Source: Akkermansia muciniphila
GTDB taxonomy: Bacteria > Verrucomicrobiota > Verrucomicrobiia > Verrucomicrobiales > Akkermansiaceae
Assembly (NCBI RefSeq): GCF_900184965.1
Contig: NZ_FXYA01000162.1
Coordinates: forward strand, 110,441-174,440
Reading direction: 5' to 3'
DNA: 64,000 nucleotides
The translations under genes and the position numbers were made by a program. A model generated the notes under the pieces. That model ran no database searches and was not told the DNA's origin. It saw only the letters and a list, made by a program, of their open reading frames with translations. Positions 7,391 to 14,811 of this stretch are shown one piece after another; the stretch's first letter is position 1, and each line of letters opens with the position of its first letter.

Positions 7391-9715
7391 TCACAGCTCC
7401 CGGCGAATGGCGTCCATCTGTTCCGGCGTATAGGCCGCTCCTTCCACGCCTCCGAACTGGCGGCGCAGGAATGTGAGGAGGTTGGCCAGATCCCGGGAAT
7501 TCGTGATGCCGGGCGGCAGCATGGTGGAATCCCATGCCTTGCCATTCACCGTAATGGGGCCGGTCAGCCCCTGGAGGATGATCCTGACGATTTCCGCATC
7601 AGGCTTTTCTTTCAGCCATTCGGAACCAGCCAGGGGAGGATAGGTTACCCTGTCTCCCAGGCCGTCGTTGCCGTGGCAAATGGCGCATTTGGAGAGATAC
7701 ACGCCTTTCCCCTTTTCCATGACGGCAGCGGCGCGTGCTTTTTTCAGGCGTTCCATGTCCACGGCGGGAGGATGGGCGGCATAATCCGGGTGAATATGGG
7801 ACATTCCCGGGGAAGAATGAATACGGTCGCGTTTCCGGGAAGGCTCCACCCTTCGGAGGGAAGCCAGGTAGTTCAGCAGATGCTTCCCCCGTTCCGTGGG
7901 AACCAGTTCCCAGCCCGGTTCCATCTGGACGGGGAGGGCCTCTGGGGAAGGAGCATTCCCTTCTACGGGGCGTTCCTCAAACAGTCCGGGCATGGCCGGA
8001 CACACCGTCCAGGGCTTGTTGAACTGCGTTTCCCGCGGGTTGTAAAGATGCAGGGCCAGCCATTCCCGCGCCTGCGCGGCGCGGCGCGTGCCGCCGGACA
8101 CGGCATCCTCATATTCCAGCCTGCCTGTGATATACTCCGCAGCATTGCTTAAATCCGGTCCAACCGCCGCCACGCCCGCCTGCGGCGCTCCTTCCCTGTT
8201 GAATTCGGCATCCATGTCTTCCGGCTCACTAACCCGGTAGGGAAAATCCGGATCCGTCCCGCGGTTAATTGCCGTCTGCCAGTCTTTTCCGGACAGGGAA
8301 CGCCGGATAATCTGGGTATGGCACAGGGCACACCCCTCCGCGGCATAAATACCGGCGCCAGCCGCATCCTGAACGGGCCTCCTGACCTCCATGGAATCTG
8401 GAGGCGGAGCATGCAGGAAAATGGCAGCAGCAGCCAGCGCCACAACCGCCGCAACGGCTGAAATAAAGAAGAAGCGCGGCAAAAACGGAGGTTCCGGCTC
8501 CCGGCTTCCGTCTTCCTCTTCCACAGGCCGCCACAGGCAGAGACTGCCCGCCAGGCAAAAAGCCATGGCAACGGCGTGGACGCAGGCAGCCATGCCCACC
8601 CAGCCGCTCATCAGCTCCGCACGACGCGCCTCAGGAAAAGCCTGAACATCCAGGACGGCAAGCACGCCTACGGCATACGCCAGAAACACGCCGCAGACGC
8701 CTGCGCCCAGCAGCCGCCATGCCGCAGGGAAACGTCCGGGAGCCTTCCCCCCTGCCATCATCAACACTCCGGCCCCCGGCAGAATCCATAATTCCGGCTC
8801 ATGCCACGCAGACAGGGAAAACTGCATCAGCTCCGGCGCACCTGCAACAAACACGTTCCATGCCGCCAGCAAGGCAAGCAGGGAAACCCCGGTCTTCATC
8901 CATATTCCTGTCTTCGTACCGGATTTCATCCAAAAACGCGCCGCCGCCAGAACGGCGGGAAGAACGGCGCACCAACACCAGACGGTACCGGCCTCCACCA
9001 ACATCCACGGCACGGGAAATCCCTGAAGCCCCCCCAGCCCTCCGATCACCGGTGCCGCCGCCAGCACCAGGGCCATCCAGACGGACAGAATTCCAACTGT
9101 CCTCCCTTGCCCCATATCCAGCCGGAGCGCCGCCGCTCCCAGGGCGGCAAACATCAGCCCGCAGGACAGGCTCCCCCCCAGGGCGGAAACATCCAGCAGG
9201 CCATTCATGGACAATCCCTGCGTATATCCCAGCACCAGAAGGGCCGCCGCCACGCACCCGGCGGAGGAACTGAACAACAGCCGTACAGGCCACGGAAACG
9301 GCCGGAACCATGCGAGACACGCAGCCCCTGCGGAAAGGAAAGCGAAAACCGGACAGACCCACCAGTCAAAAGGCATCAGGAGCACGCCGCTCCCATTCCC
9401 CGCGGCAATGGTCGCCACCCCCAGCGCGACGCAGGCATGCCAGAGCCATTCTGCGGGTTTCCTCCACCGGCCCCCGCTTCCCGCCGCAACAGAAAACAGG
9501 ACGGGGAGGGCCCAGCCGTACACCAGCATGCCGTAGAATGCGAACATGAGACGGCCGGCCGGCCACGGCAAAGGCCCTTCCGCCACCAGACCGGAGGCGT
9601 AGGCCAGCGACCACAGGAAACCCAGCACAAAAGCGCCTGCCAGCCAGAACAGGGGGAAAAACTCTCCCGGACGGCGGAGAAACAGAAAAAAAACGGCGGG
9701 GATACGGTTCATCAT
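7391..9715 (-). CDS. CcoN-like membrane domain fused to two cytochrome c domains (CcoO-like and CcoP-like)
   Basis: This 774-residue protein is the last gene of the act-like operon. Residues 1 to about 420 form roughly a dozen hydrophobic helices whose opening resembles CcoN of cbb3 oxidases. However, the low-spin heme histidine in the LHTN motif and the GHN copper-site motif are not found, and only scattered histidines occur in this part. A linker then leads to a CcoO-like segment with heme motif CALCH followed by TQIIRR, and a C-terminal class I cytochrome c with CAICHGNDGLGD. The frame is open to 9898, but ATG at 9715 forms an ATGA overlap with the actF stop. It probably transfers electrons and probably cannot reduce oxygen. 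The role is inferred. Confidence 0.75.
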   Translation of the reverse strand: MMNRIPAVFFLFLRRPGEFFPLFWLAGAFVLGFLWSLAYASGLVAEGPLPWPAGRLMFAFYGMLVYGWALPVLFSVAAGSGGRWRKPAEWLWHACVALGVATIAAGNGSGVLLMPFDWWVCPVFAFLSAGAACLAWFRPFPWPVRLLFSSSAGCVAAALLVLGYTQGLSMNGLLDVSALGGSLSCGLMFAALGAAALRLDMGQGRTVGILSVWMALVLAAAPVIGGLGGLQGFPVPWMLVEAGTVWCWCAVLPAVLAAARFWMKSGTKTGIWMKTGVSLLALLAAWNVFVAGAPELMQFSLSAWHEPELWILPGAGVLMMAGGKAPGRFPAAWRLLGAGVCGVFLAYAVGVLAVLDVQAFPEARRAELMSGWVGMAACVHAVAMAFCLAGSLCLWRPVEEEDGSREPEPPFLPRFFFISAVAAVVALAAAAIFLHAPPPDSMEVRRPVQDAAGAGIYAAEGCALCHTQIIRRSLSGKDWQTAINRGTDPDFPYRVSEPEDMDAEFNREGAPQAGVAAVGPDLSNAAEYITGRLEYEDAVSGGTRRAAQAREWLALHLYNPRETQFNKPWTVCPAMPGLFEERPVEGNAPSPEALPVQMEPGWELVPTERGKHLLNYLASLRRVEPSRKRDRIHSSPGMSHIHPDYAAHPPAVDMERLKKARAAAVMEKGKGVYLSKCAICHGNDGLGDRVTYPPLAGSEWLKEKPDAEIVRIILQGLTGPITVNGKAWDSTMLPPGITNSRDLANLLTFLRRQFGGVEGAAYTPEQMDAIRREL

Positions 9716-10944
9716 GGTTTGGGAAATACCCTGCGGACGCTCAAGGCCCCCAGGAAGGAAAAACAGCAGATCAGGCCCATTCCCACCAGGAGCAGGACGA
9801 ACGGAAGCCATGCCTTCCACGCGGCAGGGTTCAGCCCAAGGCCTGGGCCGAACATCCAGCACGCTTCCAGCAGGGAGCCCAACAGCACTCCGGCGCATAC
9901 GGCGCCCAAAGCGGACGGACGGCGTCTCAACGCGGGAAACAGCAATATGAGGAAAGGAAGCAAAAGCTGAAGAACGAGAGCCGCGGCCAACATCCCGGAC
10001 CAGCCGGAAGAAGCGGCGTCTTCATAAAAGGACATTTCAGCCGGAATGGAGGCGTACCAGGTAATCATGTACTGCGAATATACAATATAGGCTTTCACCA
10101 GAACCATGGCCGTCAGCATGCCTCCCAGGCGGGGCCAAGGCAGCTCCTTCCCCCCGTCCAGCCGCTTCAGGAGCACGGCGGACAACACAGCGAACGCCAG
10201 GGACGCCAGCAGAACATATGCAATCATGTATACGGGGAACATGGAAAGAACGCTCTTCCCCGTTCCTCCCAGCATGTCCACCCCCAGCAGACCCAGCATC
10301 ATCACCGTCACGATCATGCAAAAGGCGGCAGAGCCCCGGCGGAAGGAAGGCTGCCAGACATTTTTTTCCGCAACCAGCGTTTCCCATACCTGGGCCATGC
10401 TCCAGGAAAGCGCCGCAACGCCCCCCACGCGCACGTACAGCCATGCCGGGTTCCACCATGAGAAGTCAGCCAAATCAAGAACGCCAAAGGCCTGGACGCC
10501 GGGAGAGGAAACATCCGCTACCCCCCAGTAGCGTGCTGCTTCCGGAAAAATCACGGTAGTCAGGCAGCCGACCGTTCCGGCCAATACCAGAACACCGGGT
10601 AAAAACCCCCAACAACCCGCCGCCAGCACCCTTCTCAGAGCGATCCCCCAGCCGGAACCCGTCAGTGAAGACAGGCAGAGCCAGAACAGGCACCCCAGAC
10701 AGAGGCCGGAGCCGAAGACGCCTGCGGCCATTCCGGCAGCGGCGAACGGCCTTCTCAATTCCTGCAGCCTTTCCCCGGCAACCGTCATGTCGTCCCAGGG
10801 CATGGCCGTAAAAGACTGGCGCATCAGCACGCACCACAATAGAACGGAAAGTATCCACAGGGAGAGGGCTGCGGAACGCCCGACCCAGCCGAATGCCGGA
10901 CGGTCCCGGCGTTCCCTGCCTGTTGAAGATGTATTGCTGTTCAT
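9712..10944 (-). CDS. actF: ActF-like membrane subunit of an alternative-complex-III-type quinol oxidoreductase
   Basis: A 410-residue integral membrane protein with about ten hydrophobic segments, encoded directly after an ActE-like cytochrome c. Position in the operon, length and the SLWILSVLLWCVLMRQSF and MLVKAYIVYSQYMITWYA-type helices fit ActF, the NrfD-like second quinone-binding subunit of alternative complex III. It overlaps its neighbours on both sides by 4 bases (ATGA), so translation is coupled through the whole operon. The assignment depends mostly on gene order and membrane topology. Confidence 0.7.
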   Translation of the reverse strand: MNSNTSSTGRERRDRPAFGWVGRSAALSLWILSVLLWCVLMRQSFTAMPWDDMTVAGERLQELRRPFAAAGMAAGVFGSGLCLGCLFWLCLSSLTGSGWGIALRRVLAAGCWGFLPGVLVLAGTVGCLTTVIFPEAARYWGVADVSSPGVQAFGVLDLADFSWWNPAWLYVRVGGVAALSWSMAQVWETLVAEKNVWQPSFRRGSAAFCMIVTVMMLGLLGVDMLGGTGKSVLSMFPVYMIAYVLLASLAFAVLSAVLLKRLDGGKELPWPRLGGMLTAMVLVKAYIVYSQYMITWYASIPAEMSFYEDAASSGWSGMLAAALVLQLLLPFLILLFPALRRRPSALGAVCAGVLLGSLLEACWMFGPGLGLNPAAWKAWLPFVLLLVGMGLICCFSFLGALSVRRVFPKP

Positions 10945-11603
10945 GGATGCTGTTCCTTCTGTTTAACGGCCGGTTCTTCCGGCAGCGCTTGCAAATGGCG
11001 GACAAACGCCGCCAGACACCAGATTTCCCGCGCCGTGAGAATGTTTCCGAAAGCGGGCATGTTCCCCTGCCCCGACCGAATGCTCCTGAACATTTTTCCT
11101 GGGGAATAGGAAGCGTACTTTTCATCCCGGAAGGAGCCTATTTGCGGATAGGTGTCATAAGCGGCCATGCTGCCGCGTCCGTCTCCGTCCTTTCCATGAC
11201 AAACGGCGCAGTGCGCCAGATAAAGCGCACGCCCCTCCGCCTGCACGTCGCGGCTGCGGGAGATGCCGCCCAGTTCCAGAGGCATGGAATCCTCCTCTCC
11301 GCCCTGCATGCGGCCGGAGGAAAAATAGGAACCTTCCGCAGCAAAGGAATCCCGGTCGCCTTCCCGTTTCCAAGCCGTTCCGACGATGCCCAGGGACTGC
11401 GCCACGGAATGGGGGGGCGTCAGACGGGTTTTCCGGCCTGCGGGGGCAGAAGGCATCCCCACCTGCTGGGCATCCGCCAGAGGGCGTTCATTCATATTGT
11501 CAAACAGACGGGGAGCGACATTTCTCCCATCGTCGTCTCCCGCCAGAAACCAGAACGCTCCCAGCAGAACCAGGGCGGCTGCCGCCATAATGCCGCCTCT
11601 CAT
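10941..11603 (-). CDS. actE: ActE-like monoheme cytochrome c
   Basis: A 220-residue protein with an N-terminal hydrophobic anchor (MAAAALVLLGAFWFLAG) and one class I cytochrome c domain. The heme motif is CAVCHGKDGDGRG, and a methionine ligand is likely in GQGNMPAFGN. It carries the ActE position between ActD and ActF and would accept electrons from the quinol-oxidising membrane subunits on the periplasmic side. Start and stop both overlap neighbouring genes by 4 bases. Confidence 0.8.
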   Translation of the reverse strand: MRGGIMAAAALVLLGAFWFLAGDDDGRNVAPRLFDNMNERPLADAQQVGMPSAPAGRKTRLTPPHSVAQSLGIVGTAWKREGDRDSFAAEGSYFSSGRMQGGEEDSMPLELGGISRSRDVQAEGRALYLAHCAVCHGKDGDGRGSMAAYDTYPQIGSFRDEKYASYSPGKMFRSIRSGQGNMPAFGNILTAREIWCLAAFVRHLQALPEEPAVKQKEQHP

Positions 11604-12160
11604 GGCCGGCCTCCTTTCCCATGAACATGCTCGCGGGCATCCGGATTCAGGGCCTCAACCAGGGCGGCGGAACGCTCTTCGCATCCACCTTCCAGCAGAA
11701 TAAAGTACCCGTTTCCGTGCTCATCCGTCCTGAAAAAATCACACTCGAACGCCCAGTCATGCCACTTCGGAAGAAGAGCCCCCCTCAGGAATCCGGCGGC
11801 GGTCAGCAATCCGGCCCCCAGCAAAGTACCCTCAAACAGGGGCGGAACGTATGCGGGCCAGTTGTCCCAGCCCTGCACCCTGCCCTGGGTCACAAGGGGA
11901 TCCGCGCAGAACTGCGTCCAGTAAAGCCACAGGGCCACGGCCAGAAACCCGCAGACGCCGCCCGCAGCGGCCCACAGCCGGATGCCTGCGCCCACGGCCC
12001 TCCCGGCGTGTCTGTTGGCAAGCCGGACGGCGGCGCAAGGATAAGGGGCGCAAACTTCCCAGCGCAAATTTTCCTCCTTCATCAGCATGCGGACGGCCTG
12101 AAGAAGCGCCTTCTCCGAACCGAAGGAAAGCACCCAGCCGGAAATGACGGCCTTCTTCAT
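11600..12160 (-). CDS. actD: ActD-like (DUF3341) membrane subunit
   Basis: A 186-residue protein with a soluble N-terminal domain (SEKALLQAVRMLMKEENL, then VCAPYPCAAV) and two transmembrane segments near residues 55-75 and 100-125. This is the usual layout of DUF3341/ActD subunits. The frame is open to 12568, but the ATG at 12160 overlaps the actC stop as ATGA, so it is taken as the start. It lies between actC and actE, the canonical order. Confidence 0.75.
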   Translation of the reverse strand: MKKAVISGWVLSFGSEKALLQAVRMLMKEENLRWEVCAPYPCAAVRLANRHAGRAVGAGIRLWAAAGGVCGFLAVALWLYWTQFCADPLVTQGRVQGWDNWPAYVPPLFEGTLLGAGLLTAAGFLRGALLPKWHDWAFECDFFRTDEHGNGYFILLEGGCEERSAALVEALNPDAREHVHGKGGRP

Positions 12161-13503
12161 GCCCCGCCCTCCTTGTTCAGGGATTGCTGTTCCCGAACGT
12201 CGCACAGGGAAAAGAACGGAGCCACACGCACCAGCGCCATATACAGGGCCATAAACAGACCCACGCTCCCGGCCATCATGGCCAAATCCGTCACGCTTGG
12301 GAAATAATCTCCGATGTTGGCGGCAAGCAGAGAGGCCTTCAGGGAATTCACGACAATCCAGAAACGTTCCATCCACATGCCCGCAAGCACTCCCAGAGCC
12401 ACGGCGGCAATCACCCGGCGGTTGGTTCGCAGAGGGCGGAACCAGAACAACTGGGGCAGCACCACGTTCCCGGCAACCATGACGATGATGAACACGGCAT
12501 TCACGGGATTTCTGCCCGGAAACGGCTCCTGAGCGCCTCCATTCAGAATGGCGGCCAGATGCTCCCATAAATACATGGCCCCCATCACCAGGCTCAGGGC
12601 CAGCACCAACCGGGAACTTAAATCCAGAATGGCCGGAGTAACGGCCTGGCGAACGCCGCTGCCGGCCATCAGACGGCTCACCCCCAGCAGAATCAGCTGA
12701 ACCATCGCCATGCCGCTAAGAATGGCCCCTCCTACGAAATAGGGCGGGAAAATGCTCTGGTGCCACCCCGGCACCTGAGTTACGGAAAAATCGAAGCTCA
12801 CCACGGAATGAACGGATACCACGAGCGGAGTCAGAATAACCGCAAAAAGCAGGCTGGCCTTTTCATAGGCGCGCCACTGGCGCCCCGTACCCTGCCAGCC
12901 CAACGCCAGCCATCCGTACCGGCGCCTCAGACGCCCCTTGCAGCAGTCCCTCAGCAGCGCGAAATCCGGCACCAGGCCGATATACCAGTACAACAGGGAA
13001 AGAAGAAAATAGGTGCTGACGGCCATGACATCCCACATCAAAGGAGAGGCCATATCCGGCCAAATTCCGCTCACTTCCGGCAGGGGGGAAGCCATCCACG
13101 CCATCCAGACACGCCCTACGTGCACTACAGGGAAGACGGCGGCGCAGATGACCGCGCACAGGGTCATCTGTTCCGCTCCGCGCGCAATCGGGCTTCTCCA
13201 TGACTGGCGCGTCAGCAGCAGGACGGCGGAAATCAGGGTGCCCGCATGCCCCAGGCCTATCCAGAAAACAAAATGCACAATGTCCAGCCCCCATACCACG
13301 TTATTATTCACCCCCAGCACGCCTGCCCCCTCTGCTGCAATGCGCCAGGAACTCCACCCGATGCCCCACGCCGCCAGCAATGCGCTGGCGAGAAACACGC
13401 CCCACCAGACAGGCCCCGGCGGCTTCCGCACCTCTGCCAGCATGGCCTCTACCGGAATATCGGCGGAGGGAACTGCTGGTGCTGGTCTGTTCATCATCTG
13501 CAT
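12157..13503 (-). CDS. actC: ActC / NrfD-like quinone-binding membrane subunit
   Basis: A 448-residue polytopic protein with about ten helices. NrfD/ActC features include NNNVVWGLDIVHFVFWIGLGHAG near the N-terminus, HVGRVWMAWM, and SVHSVVSFDFSVTQVPGWH, where quinone and proton-transfer residues are expected. In alternative complex III it binds menaquinol. It is the first gene of this operon. The normally preceding actA (multiheme cytochrome) and actB (Fe-S/molybdopterin-like) are absent; upstream lies a 254-base gap and a divergent gene. Alternative ATGs occur at 13497 and 13494. Confidence 0.8.
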   Translation of the reverse strand: MQMMNRPAPAVPSADIPVEAMLAEVRKPPGPVWWGVFLASALLAAWGIGWSSWRIAAEGAGVLGVNNNVVWGLDIVHFVFWIGLGHAGTLISAVLLLTRQSWRSPIARGAEQMTLCAVICAAVFPVVHVGRVWMAWMASPLPEVSGIWPDMASPLMWDVMAVSTYFLLSLLYWYIGLVPDFALLRDCCKGRLRRRYGWLALGWQGTGRQWRAYEKASLLFAVILTPLVVSVHSVVSFDFSVTQVPGWHQSIFPPYFVGGAILSGMAMVQLILLGVSRLMAGSGVRQAVTPAILDLSSRLVLALSLVMGAMYLWEHLAAILNGGAQEPFPGRNPVNAVFIIVMVAGNVVLPQLFWFRPLRTNRRVIAAVALGVLAGMWMERFWIVVNSLKASLLAANIGDYFPSVTDLAMMAGSVGLFMALYMALVRVAPFFSLCDVREQQSLNKEGGA

Positions 13504-13522
13504 AGGGACGCAAGCTCGTTAA

Positions 13523-13550
13523 AGTTTACTTGAGCGCTTTTTCCCGTCAA
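13523..13550 (-). promoter_or_regulatory. Candidate sigma-70-type promoter of the act-like operon
   Basis: Read on the minus strand, TTGACG and TAAACT are separated by 16 bases, about 20 bases upstream of the actC start. The predicted leader would be very short. This is a pattern match only. Confidence 0.45.
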
Positions 13551-13757
13551 TTCAAAAGGGGAACGCACGTGACATGGCGCACGGCTTCAGGAAACAGAGG
13601 CGGAATTCCCTTCGGGCAGGGAAAGATAAGCCACCCTCCTGCTCCTTCAGCGGCGGGGAAAAGGCCCATGGGAACCGTTACCCCCGCTTCATCCGCACTT
13701 TCACAAACATTCAAATAGCTGGAATTCCCGGCCACGGCATTTTAACATGAATGGCGC

Positions 13758-14771
13758 ATGGACATAAAAACGCTGACTTCCGGAGCCCTGATCAAGCACC
13801 CTTCCCGCGGCCTTCTGCTCGGAACCGGGCCTTTCCGGGAATCGGCGGAACCACCGGATTCCGGTCCCGCTTTTTATGTTGATACATTCCGTCTGGACGA
13901 TCCGCGGCCATGGAAAATACCGTCAGCCCTTCTTTCTCTTTCACCGGAGGAAAGCCTCCTGCCGCCCGCTCCGGAAATCCGGTGGTCGGAACCGTCTCCG
14001 GACGCGTACGCACAGGTTTTTGCGGAAATAATGGAACAAATCGCCACCGGGAAATTGGTGAAAAGCGTTCCGGCGATGCCTCAGTTCGGGGAAATGCAGC
14101 CGCCACACACACCCCGGGAACTCATACCGCGGGCCATTAACAGCTCTCCGTCCCATTATCCCTACGCCTGGTGGACGGAACGGGAAGGATTCTGCGGAAC
14201 CACTCCAGAAACACTGTTCCGCCAACAGGGCCGCCTCCTGGAGACAATGGCCCTGGCAGGAACGGCCCGTCCGGAAGATGTGGGGGTCTTCATCAACGAC
14301 GACAAGGAAATCCGCGAGCATGAAATCGTGGCGGGCAGCATTCTTTCCCGCCTGTCCCCCTGCGGCAGCGTCACCAGAACGGCCCGCAGCGTGCTGAACC
14401 TCGACACCCTGATCCACTTCGTCACCTACCTCACGCTGGAATCGGACGAACAGCACACTCCGGCCCACTGGATACGGCTGCTCCACCCCACCCCCGCCCT
14501 GGGATCCCAGCCCCGCACGGAGAAAACGCTCGCCCAGCTGGACAACTGGCGTTCACGCCTGCGCTGTCCGCTTCGTTTCGGCGCTCCGTTCGGGTTTCTG
14601 GAAGACGGAGACTTCTTCTGCCTGGTAGGCATCCGCTCCCTGTACTGGCAGGGGCAGAAGCTCTCCCTCTGCGCCGGGGGAGGCGTCGTGGCATCCTCCA
14701 CCCTGACGCATGAATGGCGGGAGCTGAAATTGAAGAGGGATACGGTCAGGCGCAGTTTCCGCCTTCCATGA
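13758..14771 (+). CDS. menF: Chorismate-binding enzyme, probable isochorismate synthase
   Basis: A 337-residue member of the chorismate-utilising family. ETMALAGTA, DDKEIREHEIV, the GAPFGFLEDG stretch and CAGGGVVASSTLTHEW correspond to the family active-site blocks, and the ALAGT plus DDK-x-x-x-EH combination is typical of MenF/EntC. It would convert chorismate to isochorismate for menaquinone. The protein is shorter at the N-terminus than E. coli MenF (431 residues). Anthranilate or aminodeoxychorismate synthase is less likely. It is divergent from the quinol-oxidoreductase-like operon; no other men genes are in the window. Confidence 0.75.
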   Translation: MDIKTLTSGALIKHPSRGLLLGTGPFRESAEPPDSGPAFYVDTFRLDDPRPWKIPSALLSLSPEESLLPPAPEIRWSEPSPDAYAQVFAEIMEQIATGKLVKSVPAMPQFGEMQPPHTPRELIPRAINSSPSHYPYAWWTEREGFCGTTPETLFRQQGRLLETMALAGTARPEDVGVFINDDKEIREHEIVAGSILSRLSPCGSVTRTARSVLNLDTLIHFVTYLTLESDEQHTPAHWIRLLHPTPALGSQPRTEKTLAQLDNWRSRLRCPLRFGAPFGFLEDGDFFCLVGIRSLYWQGQKLSLCAGGGVVASSTLTHEWRELKLKRDTVRRSFRLP

Positions 14772-14811
14772 CAAATCCGCCGGGCGCCTCCCGCCCTTAA
14801 CGGCAAAAACA

